A DNA stretch of 64,000 bases from Aquilaria yunnanensis (Eukaryota > Streptophyta > Magnoliopsida > Malvales > Thymelaeaceae). The notes below the pieces were generated by a model. That model was not told the DNA's origin, made no database searches, and saw only the letters and a program-made list of their open reading frames with translations. This document shows, piece after piece, positions 52,617 to 60,534 of the stretch; positions within the stretch are counted from its first letter, which is position 1; the number at the start of each line of letters is the position of its first letter. The stretch is taken from positions 29,796,001-29,860,000 of the forward strand of contig CM077597.1 of NCBI GenBank assembly GCA_039654915.1. Direction: 5' to 3'. The translations under genes were made by a program, and so were the position numbers.

Positions 52617-53132
52617 AGGAAGTTTAGCTGAACTGTTGATGGATAAATTAATAAAAAAATCCAAACTTATCTCTTAAATTGGTAAAATGACAGTTTTAGT
52701 CCTTTACGTCTCTCAGCCTCTGGATAAGTTCCTGAAGCTTCTGATTTTGACAATTTTGTCGTTTTCTGTCAATTTGAGCCAAAAACGTCGGCAGGCTCAA
52801 AATTTTATGTGACAAACTGCCAAATGCTCCTGGAACTTTCAGAATTTGTCAATTTTACCTGAAACTTCTTAATTTTGTCATTTTTACCTCAAACTTTTAA
52901 ATTTTGTCATTTTTATGGAGTTTTCTTTTTTTTCTTTCAAACATACATATATACACACATATATCAAATCTTCACAAAACAAAACAAAAAAAAATATATA
53001 TTTTAAACTAATTAAAAAAAATTTAGTAATAATAATAACAATAATAATAATAATACATTTTTTTATTTAATTTTTTTATTTAATTTTTTTTTAAATTATT
53101 TTAATGGCCGGACGAAATTGGGTGTCAACAGC

Positions 53133-53145
53133 TGCCCCCCTTTGC
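53133..53145 (-). other. Polypurine tract of the Tat/Ogre element
   Basis: AAAGGGGGGCAGC on the minus strand sits exactly before the TGTTGACACC start of the LTR, as required for plus-strand priming. An inverted repeat TTTGCAT...ATGCAAA (53142-53175) overlaps its upstream edge. Confidence 0.85.
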
Positions 53146-53236
53146 ATGCTTCATGGGACATGATGTATGCAAAGTTAGTTACCAAATTTCGTCCAGCTTA
53201 GCTAGGCATTGAAAACCTTCTCGCCGCCTAAACTCT

Positions 53237-54317
53237 GAGGTTTAAGGAAAGGTCCTTAGAACCTCTAACGATAGGAAAGGTTCTATCGTTGTAAGATGGA
53301 CTGAATGATTGATTGTTTGTTTGAGGTTTAAGGAAAGGTCCTTAGAACCTCTAACGATAGGAAAGGTTCTATCGTTGTAAGATAGACTGAATGATTGATT
53401 GTTTGTTTGAGGTTTAAGGAAAGGTCCTTAGAACCTCTAACGATAGGAAAGGTTCTATCGTTGTAAGATGGACTGAATGATTGATTGTTTGTTTGAGGTT
53501 TAAGGAAAGGTCCTTAGAACCTCTAACGATAGGAAAGGTTCTATCGTTGTAAGATGGACTGAATGACTGATTGTTTGTTTGAGGTTTAAGGAAAGGTCCT
53601 TAGAACCTCTAACGATAGGAAAGGTTCTATCGTTGTAAGATGGACTGAATGACTGATTGTTTGTTTGAGGTTTAAGGAAAGGTCCTTAGAACCTCTAACG
53701 ATAGGAAAGGTTCTATCGTTGTAAGATGGACTGAATGACTGATTGTTTGTTTGAGGTTAAGGAAAGGTCCTTAGAACCTCTAACGATAGGAAAGGTTCTA
53801 TCGTTGTAAGATGGACTGAATGATTGATTGTTTGTTTGAGGTTTAAGGAAAGGTCCTTAGAACCTCTAACGATAGGAAAGGTTCTATCGTTGTAAGATGG
53901 ACTGAATGATTGATTGTTTGTTTGAGGTTTAAGGAAAGGTCCTTAGAACCTCTAACGATAGGAAAGGTTCTATCGTTGTAAGATGGACTGAATGATTGAT
54001 TGTTTGTTTGAGGTTTAAGGAAAGGTCCTTAGAACCTCTAACGATAGGAAAGGTTCTATCGTTGTAAGATAGACTGAATGATTGATTGTTTGTTTGAGGT
54101 TTAAGGAAAGGTCCTTAGAACCTCTAACGATAGGAAAGGTTCTATCGTTGTAAGATGGACTGAATGATTGATTGTTTGTTTGAGGTTAAGGAAAGTTCCT
54201 TAGAACCTCTAACGATAGGAAAGGTTCTATCGTTGTAAGATGGACTGAATGATTGATTGTTTGTTTGAGGTTTAAGGAAAGTTCCTTAGAACCTCTAACG
54301 ATAGGAAAGGTTCTATC
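53237..54317 (-). repeat. Tandem array of 13 units of 86 bp in the element's 3' region
   Basis: The unit starts GAGGTTTAAGGAAAGGTCCT and recurs every 86 bp (two units are 85 bp through loss of one T). Units are almost identical, differing at only a few positions such as GATGG/GATAG and GATTG/GACTG. Each unit contains an inverted AGGTTC/GAACCT and CGATAG/CTATCG pair. Tandem repeats in this position are known for Tat/Ogre elements and have been proposed as seeds of satellite DNA. Confidence 0.95.
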
Positions 54318-54770
54318 CTTAAAACCCTGACGATGAAAATTGATTGTTCTTCGAGGCAAAGGTTCCATCCTTAAAACCCCGATGATGAAAATTGATTGTT
54401 CTTCGAGGCAAAGGTTCCATCCTTAAAACCCCGATGAAAATTGATTGTTTTCGAGGCAAAGGTTCCATCCTTAAAACCCCGATGATGAAAATTGATTGTT
54501 CTTCGAGGCAAAGGTTCCATCCTTAAAACCCCGATGAAAATTGATTGTTTTCGAGGCAAAGGTTCCATCCTTAAAACCCCGATGATGAAAATTGATTAAT
54601 TTCGAGACAAAGGTTCCATCCTTAAAATCCCGACGATGAAAATTGATTAATTTCGAGACAAAGGTTCCATCCTTAAAATCCCGATGATGAAAATTGATTG
54701 TTTTCGAGGCAAAGGTTCCATCCTTAAAACCCCGATGATGAAAATTGATTTTGAGGCTAAGGAGCTTTCC
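54318..54770 (-). repeat. Second tandem array, 48-52-bp units
   Basis: Eight or nine units carry GGTTCCATCCTTAAAACCCC and GATGAAAATTGATTG, with period 48, 51 or 52 bp. The 48-bp form lacks one GATGAT step and a C. The first unit overlaps the last 86-bp unit at AGGTTCTATCC, so the two arrays share a common core and one may have grown out of the other. The minus-strand frames through it (repeated 'GFKDGTF' and 'MEPLPR') are translation of the repeat. Confidence 0.9.
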
Positions 54771-55301
54771 TTAGGACCTCGAGCGAAATTTATATGAAAG
54801 CAATTGAAATTGGAATAATTTTCTTCGAAAGTGTGAATTTTCATAATAGGCGAGCGCAAAGAATTAGGCTTCGATAAAACGAGTGAATCTTGATGATGAC
54901 AATAACACTGACAAATTATGTAGAGGGAACGGATGTTTGGAATCAATATTCAAGGTTCATCTAATATTTTCTTCAGTAAATATAGATTCCCTTGTGAGAT
55001 ATGTCATCCGAATAAGGTTAAAGCTTAACTACCCCAAAATGTTATGCCTAGTAGACCTAATAGGATGCGTCTCAAGAGTAACAAAAATTACTCTTTACTC
55101 AGCCATTCCAACCTAAAGGCATTGCCCTATGGTTTTAATATCAGCATGGACGAAACTATCTTATATATAAAAAAAAGAAATTCCCTGAAAAGAAAAACTG
55201 AAACGCGAAAGAAAATGCTGATAATAAAACTAAAGGACAAGAAAAACGGATCAGATCGCTTCTTTCTTCCACAATACTTCAACAGGGTGAGTAGAGGACC
55301 A
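54771..55301 (-). other. Spacer between LOG and the tandem arrays
   Basis: 530 bp with no supported gene. It should contain the 3' untranslated region and polyadenylation site of the LOG transcript, but no single site can be chosen by eye. Confidence 0.5.
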
Positions 55302-55931
55302 TTATGGGAGTGAACTGGTCGGGAAAGACTGTCGTGTCCAGTCTATCTGAATCATTGCTGGATCTGATTCAGGAACAAAAGCTTGTATTTTATCTAGCAA
55401 TTCTTCAGCAGTTGTTGCGGATATTATAATTCGCCGTGCCACTCTTGATATGAAATTCTTCTGCATAGCATAATCCATAAAAGCTATCAGACCTGTAAAG
55501 AAATTGTTAACATTCAATAGCCCAATAGGTTTCTTATGCAAATTAAGTTGGGCCATGGAAGCGATTTGGAAGACTTCTCCTAATGTACCAAAACCGCCGG
55601 GTAAAGCGATGAAAGCATCAGCATTTAAAAGCATTTGTAGCACACGTTCTTGCAGATTTTTGACCACTAGCTCCTCTCCGATCGTGCCCCCAGAAATAAA
55701 CTTCAAAGGTCCTGGGATAATGCCTAGAACTTGACTTCCTCCTAAAGATGCTGCTGATGCTACGCCTCCCATTAATCCGACACTACCTCCTCCATAAACT
55801 AAATGTATTTTACGCTCAGCTAATACTCTACCCAAATGGTTGGCTGCCTTTAAATATTCTTCATCTTTTCCAGGAAAAGCCCCAGAAAATACACAAATAC
55901 TTCGGGATTTACGAGTTGAGGTTTTCTCCAT
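55302..55931 (-). CDS. LOG-like: LOG-type cytokinin riboside 5'-monophosphate phosphoribohydrolase, intronless
   Basis: The predicted enzyme (209 aa) would release free, active cytokinin base from cytokinin nucleotides in the cytosol in one step, the reaction of the plant LONELY GUY family. Visible family features are VYGGGSVGLMGGVA (residues 45-58), Arg96 in the helix before the active site, the signature PGGFGTLGE (111-119) and the KKPIGLLNV and ARRIII segments near the C-terminus. Length fits the family (about 210-220 aa). The Lys that usually follows the active-site Arg is Val here, so activity needs testing. I chose the Met at 55931 because the conserved fold starts ten residues later and the upstream in-frame ATG (56018) lies beyond the TATA box. 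Plant LOG genes normally have several introns; this copy has none. It is in the sense orientation of the retroelement, between the zinc-motif genes and the polypurine tract. Confidence 0.9.
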   Translation of the reverse strand: MEKTSTRKSRSICVFSGAFPGKDEEYLKAANHLGRVLAERKIHLVYGGGSVGLMGGVASAASLGGSQVLGIIPGPLKFISGGTIGEELVVKNLQERVLQMLLNADAFIALPGGFGTLGEVFQIASMAQLNLHKKPIGLLNVNNFFTGLIAFMDYAMQKNFISRVARRIIISATTAEELLDKIQAFVPESDPAMIQIDWTRQSFPTSSLP

Positions 55932-55962
55932 TCCTATCCTTACCCTTGTGAGAAAAGAGGAT

Positions 55963-55972
55963 ATATTTATAG
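55963..55972 (-). promoter_or_regulatory. TATA box of the LOG-like gene
   Basis: CTATAAATAT on the minus strand, identical to the box of the nearest zinc-motif gene. The sequence just upstream (CTTATCTCTTCATCT) aligns with the same position before two zinc-motif genes. Only 31 bp separate it from the ATG, so the mRNA leader would be almost absent. Confidence 0.7.
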
Positions 55973-56009
55973 AGATGAAGAGATAAGGCAATAATTTTAT
56001 TTTCAAGAA

Positions 56010-56480
56010 TGGATACATTATTGCCAGCTATTCACAGTAGTCACGAGTACGACTCTGGTCAGGTATGGGTACACTATCGTTAAAAAAGGAGGAAAATTTT
56101 TCAAAATAGCTGCTAGCATGTACAGTAGTCACTACTGTAGCTTACGTCAGGAGTAGGTACGTGATTGTTGGAAGAGAAGGAAAATTTCAAAAGTGGCAGC
56201 TATATACAGTAGTCCGTGTCAGGAGTGGGTATATTATTGCCAAAGGAGAAGGAAAATTTCGAAAGCGACAGCTAGCATGTACAGTATCGTGACTATGGCT
56301 CATGTCAGGAGTGGATACATTATCGCCGAAAGGGGAGGAAAATTTCAAAAGTGACAGCTAGCACGTACAGTAATCGTGACTTTGGTTCACGTCAGGAGTG
56401 GATACATTATTACCAAAAGGGGAGGAAAATTTCAAAAGCGACAGCTAGCACGTACAGTAATCGTGACTTTGATCCTCGTC
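56010..56480 (-). repeat. ~87-bp promoter-derived tandem array upstream of LOG
   Basis: About 5.4 diverged units of 72-87 bp, anchored by GACAGCTAGCACGTACAGTA (near 56024, 56109, 56195, 56267, 56353 and 56440) and GGAGTGGATACATTATT. The same block occurs once, more diverged, before zinc-motif genes 1 and 2, so the array is an amplified promoter fragment. On the minus strand two units contain TGACGTAA or TGACGTGA; TGACG is the core bound by plant TGA-type bZIP factors. A role as an enhancer array is inference. Confidence 0.75.
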
Positions 56481-56519
56481 TTCCACTAGCTTTGCGTCCA
56501 GTAATGGCTTCAATGCTTT

Positions 56520-57068
56520 CTACGAATCGGTGATTTGCATCTCATCTAGCTTTCTCACAAACTGGCAAACAGGGTCGTTTAGGGTCAGATTCCCAAGACT
56601 GTAACGATCTCGTTCTTTTTGGAAAATTATCCATAATCCAACAACCTCAAATTGCACTATTCCGTAAGAATGCGCTTCAAGAACCTCTCGAATATCTTCT
56701 AGAGATTCCTTACGCAAGCCATTCTTAATGAATCTTATTCTATCATTACGATTTCTGGTGATCACTCCTGGAGAACGACATTTATTGCCGCAAATCCACC
56801 ATCCACAATTATGACAAACGCCTAGCCTCTTTGCTCTTCTTTTTTTGGCATAAGCGCTTTTACCAAAGCCGGGCATACGGGGAAAGAACGCTTCGGGAAC
56901 TTCACCAGCTGAACGAACCTTAGCTTCAATTAGCCACCGCACATTATCAGGAATGCCTTTGTGCATAAATACTCTGAATCGTTCACATCTAGCTTGATAA
57001 ATCTTTTTAAGAACATTTATTGGGAAGGAAGGAAAATACTTTCGTAGGGCGGAAAGAGAAGACTCCAT
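56520..57068 (-). CDS. Zinc-motif protein 1, similar to viral cysteine-rich nucleic-acid-binding proteins
   Basis: 182 aa, intact. An N-terminal helical part (RKYFPSFPINVLKKIY) is followed by a basic cluster, AKKRRAKRLG (residues 74-83), and a Cys motif C85-X2-C88-X4-C93-X3-C97. Then comes an R-N-R-N-D-R-I-R-F-I-K-N-G-L block (105-118) and a C-terminal domain absent from viral relatives. The run G-K/R-S-x-Y-A-K/R-K/R-R-R-A followed by the Cys pairs resembles the small cysteine-rich proteins of carlaviruses and allexiviruses (Pfam Carla_C4 type), which bind nucleic acid; some enter the nucleus and affect silencing or transcription. Nuclear nucleic-acid binding here is inference. It is the last of three tandem paralogues, next to the LOG promoter array, and has its own TATA box. 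The window cannot show whether host or virus was the source. Confidence 0.75.
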   Translation of the reverse strand: MESSLSALRKYFPSFPINVLKKIYQARCERFRVFMHKGIPDNVRWLIEAKVRSAGEVPEAFFPRMPGFGKSAYAKKRRAKRLGVCHNCGWWICGNKCRSPGVITRNRNDRIRFIKNGLRKESLEDIREVLEAHSYGIVQFEVVGLWIIFQKERDRYSLGNLTLNDPVCQFVRKLDEMQITDS

Positions 57069-57125
57069 TGATGAAGGAGGCGAAGAAAGAAATTAGTGAT
57101 TGTAGGAAACGAAAATAACTAACAC

Positions 57126-57135
57126 ATATTTATAG
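57126..57135 (-). promoter_or_regulatory. TATA box of zinc-motif gene 1
   Basis: CTATAAATAT on the minus strand, 57 bp before the ATG. The flank TTATCCCTTTCATCA just upstream is shared with zinc-motif gene 2 and LOG. Confidence 0.7.
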
Positions 57136-57284
57136 TGATGAAAGGGATAATGCGTTAATTACACTTACAGAAGCAAGTACATTATTGTCAAAAGAAAAGA
57201 CAAATGACAGCTTATATGTACAGGAATCATGACCGTGACTCTCATCTTCTACTGATTCATGTCCAGTAATGGCTTCAATGCCTT

Positions 57285-57833
57285 CTATAAGTCGGGGATT
57301 TGCTTCCCATCTAGTTTTCTTACAAACTGACAAACAGGGTCGTTTAAAATCACATTCCCAAGACTGTAACGGTTTCGTTCTTTATGGTAAGTCCTCCATA
57401 AACCGATAATTTCACCTTGCACTTTTCCACAAGAATGCGTTTCAAGAGTCTCTCGGATATCTTCCAGAGACTCCTTACGCAGGCCATTCTTAATGAATTT
57501 TCTTTTATCTTCACGATTTATGGAGATGTATCCTAAAGAGCGACATTTAGTAATACAATTCCATCGCCCACATTTATAACACACGCCTAGTCTCTTTGCT
57601 CTTCGCCTTTTGGCATAACGGCTTTTACCTAAACCGGGCATGCGGGGCATAAATGCATCTGGAACTTCACCCGCCAGACGGACCTTAGCTTCAATTATCC
57701 ACTGCACATTATCGGGAATGCCTTTGCGTGTAAAAACTCTGATTCTTTCACATCTAGCAAGGTAGATCTTTTTAAGGACTTTTATTGGAAAGGAAGGAAA
57801 GTATTTTCGCAGTACAGAAAGAGTAGAATCCAT
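57285..57833 (-). CDS. Zinc-motif protein 2, paralogue of 1 and 3
   Basis: 182 aa, alignable with its neighbours end to end without gaps. It keeps the basic cluster AKRRRAKRLG, the Cys motif CYKCGRWNCITKC (CX2CX4CX3C) and the N-R-E-D-K-R-K-F-I-K-N-G-L block. Variable positions are concentrated at the N-terminus, the Cys loop and around residues 105-145, while the Cys, basic and Gly/Pro positions stay fixed. That pattern is expected of a constrained protein. The ATG is preceded at 78 bp by its own TATA box. The tandem unit, including promoter and 3' flank, is about 0.77-0.80 kb. Confidence 0.78.
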   Translation of the reverse strand: MDSTLSVLRKYFPSFPIKVLKKIYLARCERIRVFTRKGIPDNVQWIIEAKVRLAGEVPDAFMPRMPGLGKSRYAKRRRAKRLGVCYKCGRWNCITKCRSLGYISINREDKRKFIKNGLRKESLEDIRETLETHSCGKVQGEIIGLWRTYHKERNRYSLGNVILNDPVCQFVRKLDGKQIPDL

Positions 57834-57911
57834 TGATGAGAGAAGAATTTGAGAGAAGAGGGAAATGAATCAGTTATTGAAGGAAACTTAGATAACCGAC
57901 TGGAAGAACAT

Positions 57912-57921
57912 GCATTTATAG
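57912..57921 (-). promoter_or_regulatory. TATA box of zinc-motif gene 2
   Basis: CTATAAATGC on the minus strand, 78 bp before the ATG, with the shared TTATCCATTTCATCG block upstream. Confidence 0.65.
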
Positions 57922-58079
57922 CGATGAAATGGATAACGTGTCGATTACACTTACGGGAGCAAATACATTATTAAAAGAAAAATGGAAAATTTTAAATATG
58001 ATAAATTGTATGTACAGTGATTGTGACTGTGGCTCACATCTTCCACTGGTTTTACGTCCAGTAACGGGATTAATGGCTT

Positions 58080-58628
58080 CTATGAGTCGAGGATTTGCTT
58101 CCCATCCAGTTTTCTTACAAGCTGACAAATAGGGTCGTTTAACGTCAGATTCCCGGGACTGTATCGTTCTCGTTCTTCATGAAAAATGCTCCATAAATCG
58201 AGAAGTTCACGTTGCACGGATCCACAAGAATGCGTCTCAAGAGTCAATTGGATATCATCCAATGAGTCCTTACTCAGGTCATTCTTAATGAATCGTATTT
58301 TATCTTCTCGATTATCAGAGATCATCCCTAAAGAACGACATTTAGTATTACAGGTCCAGCGTCCGCATTTATGACAGACGCCTAGTCTCCTCGCTCTTCG
58401 CTTTTTGGCATAAGAGCTTTTGCCTACACCAGGCATGTGAGACACAAATGCCTCTGGGATTTCACCTGCCAGACGAACCTTAGCTTCAATTAACCACCGC
58501 ACATCTTCAGGGATTCCTTTATGCATCAGAGCTCTTAATCGTTCACAGCGAACTTGGTAGATCTTTTTGAGGATGTTCATTGGGAGAGAAGGAAAATATT
58601 TTCGCAAGGCAGAAAAAGTAGGATCCAT
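58080..58628 (-). CDS. Zinc-motif protein 3, first of the tandem set
   Basis: 182 aa, intact, with basic cluster AKKRRARRLG, Cys motif CHKCGRWTCNTKC and the N-R-E-D-K-I-R-F-I-K block. It lies nearest to the integrase end of pol. Unlike the other two copies, the upstream sequence similarity stops at about 58700 (just after a shared ACCGACTT), before the position where a TATA box would be. Its promoter is therefore missing or different, and it may rely on transcription from further upstream. It shares the family interpretation given for protein 1. Confidence 0.75.
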   Translation of the reverse strand: MDPTFSALRKYFPSLPMNILKKIYQVRCERLRALMHKGIPEDVRWLIEAKVRLAGEIPEAFVSHMPGVGKSSYAKKRRARRLGVCHKCGRWTCNTKCRSLGMISDNREDKIRFIKNDLSKDSLDDIQLTLETHSCGSVQRELLDLWSIFHEERERYSPGNLTLNDPICQLVRKLDGKQILDS

Positions 58629-59922
58629 TTTCTAGGAGAAAGTAAAAGAAAGGAGGGAGGAAATGATCAGTTATTATGGGCAACTGAGAGAACCGACTTG
58701 AGAGTCACGGAGTACCGTATCCGCCGCTTAACCGGAAAAGTGAATCCTACTTTATTTTGATGTGATAGATATTCCATCCAGCTGACGTCGATTCAGTCCT
58801 TGATTATTGAATCCATTGTCCGCTTTTGACGAATTTTCAACGACAATATTTCTTGATGTCTGCCTTATCTTTGACGATAGCTATCACTCATCTTGGATGC
58901 TGCTAAGCTGGCATCAATTCTGTTCTTTTAGGTGTAGCCTCAATTGCCAGGCTTATGACGATATTGTATGCTTTATCCTTGGATTCCTGATGGGGCTGGG
59001 TCCAGCGTATTAGCTATGCGTCCAATTAGTAAGAGCTGATGTCATTAAGATCTCAGCTTATACTGCTGCAATCATGCTGCGGACATGCTTTTCATTTGAT
59101 CCCTGTTATGTAAAAGCCATGCATGCATGATGTGAAATGCATGAATGCAACGCATGTGTAACTGATGTTTTTTTTTTTTTTTTAATCTAGCTCTTCATGT
59201 CTTTGCTTTACTTTACTGGATCTTCTTTGTGATTTCCTTCTCGGACTATTATTGAATCTCTTTATGCTTTCCAGCTGTTGTCCATTGTCTCAAAAGCCCA
59301 ACTCTGTTCAAAAATCCTCTTTCCTTGCCTTATTTTTGAATTTTGACCTCAATTTTCTTTAATGCCCGCCTCATATTTTATGCTTCTCTGGATAATTGTC
59401 CCTGTTGAAATATTCGTGAGCATGATTCTTTCCTGCTGACATAGACATGTTAAGACTTCTGAAATGATCATTCAGGCTACCACCAAGGCTATCTCCCAAA
59501 GATTTGTTACTCCTTCTTCTTTGTTAGCCTATGTTCTGTGCTGCTCGCAAAGCAGGACCTCAATCTTACCTGTTTTAATTCACAAAGCTTATCAAAGTAA
59601 TCTACGGTCTTTGTTTTTTTCTAAGTTTTAATTATTACTATTCTTCCTTCAAAAGTCACAATTTATTGTACACTTAAGGCTAGTAGGAATGTGAGATTTG
59701 AAGGAAAAGAACTGGATAGAAGCGACTTTAGCATTTTGAACGTGAGAATCTAAGGTAAGTTAAAGAGAATTGGCTTTTATTTATGGGTAAAAGAATATGA
59801 AAATCTTGGGTACAGATAGATAATGAAAGTGTAAGGGAAGAAAGCTCTCTTTGACAACTTTGATCAAATAAACTTTGGTAACCCTGTATCCACTTCTCCC
59901 CTTCTGTTCGAAAATTTCTTCA
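58629..59922 (-). other. Spacer between the integrase end and the accessory genes
   Basis: 1.3 kb with no supported gene; short frames such as 58807-59013 (plus strand) have no domain. It contains a 16-bp T run at about 59169, a GCATGCATGATG/CATGCATGA cluster near 59120 and pyrimidine-rich stretches. The duplication boundary of zinc-motif gene 3 falls at about 58700. Confidence 0.5.
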
Positions 59923-60534
59923 TTATGCAAAGTATTTCTTTACTGCATCCGAATTTACTGGCTTCGGTAATTCTCGTCCATCCATTTCTGTCAGAATTAG
60001 TGCCCCTCCTGAAAATGCTTTCTTCACGACATATGACCCGTCATAATTTGGTGTCCATTTTCCTCTTGAATCATGTTGCATGGGTAAAATTTTCTTGAGC
60101 ACTATGTCATCTTCGTGAAATTGTCGTGGGCGAACCTTTTTGTTGTAAGCACGAATCATCCTTCTTTGATAAAGTTGCCCATGGCAGAAGGCTATCATTC
60201 TTCTTTCATCAATTAGATTTAATTGCTCGTATCTAGCTTTGACCCATTCTGCTTTTGCTAATTGAGTATCCATTAGTACCCTTAATGAAGGAATTTCAAC
60301 TTCGATGGGCAATACAGCCTCCATACCGTATACCAGAGAAAAAGGTGTTGCTCCAGTAGAAGTACGGGTAGAAGTTCTATAAGCATGCAGTGCAAAAGGT
60401 AACATCTCATGCCAGTCCTTGTAAGTGACGATCATCTTTTCAACAATTCTCTTGATATTTTTATTGGCCGCTTCTACTGCACCATTCATCATCGGTCGAT
60501 AAGGTGCTGAATTGAGATGCTTGATTTTGAATTG
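59923..60534 (-). pseudogene. Integrase C-terminal half, separated by a nonsense codon
   Basis: This reading frame is in phase with the 928-codon frame upstream and is cut from it only by one TAG (60535-60537). It carries the last catalytic Glu of the D-D-E triad within NGAVEAANKN, then the conserved Y-R-T-S-T-R-T-S-T-G-A-T-P-F-S-L-V-Y-G block. A GPY/F-like segment follows in which the usual Gly-Pro-Tyr reads Gly-Ser-Tyr. No chromodomain follows; the protein ends in KKYFA, as expected of Tat-type integrases. Confidence 0.85.

Larger units (their letters stand above)
49534..53132 (-). repeat. 3' LTR of the Tat/Ogre element
   Basis: Read on the minus strand it begins TGTTGACACCCAATTTCGTC at 53132, directly after the polypurine tract. 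It ends ...ACGTTGCCACA at 49534, preceded by the GGTGGCGACTCC phrase often found near the end of Tat-type LTRs. A TATA box lies about 520 bp from its start. The LTR contains a GC-rich island, a 330-bp pyrimidine/purine tract, AT-rich simple repeats (51540-52020) and dispersed hairpin motifs. The 5' LTR is outside the window. Confidence 0.85.

Noticed and set aside
53237..54770. CRISPR-like or gene-coding reading of the tandem arrays
   Set aside because: Units are contiguous with no unique spacers, and the frames through them are periodic translation of the repeat.
55932..56018. Upstream in-frame ATG of the LOG frame (29 extra residues)
   Set aside because: This extension spans the TATA box and the shared promoter module, and LOG proteins start close to the conserved CVF-G motif.
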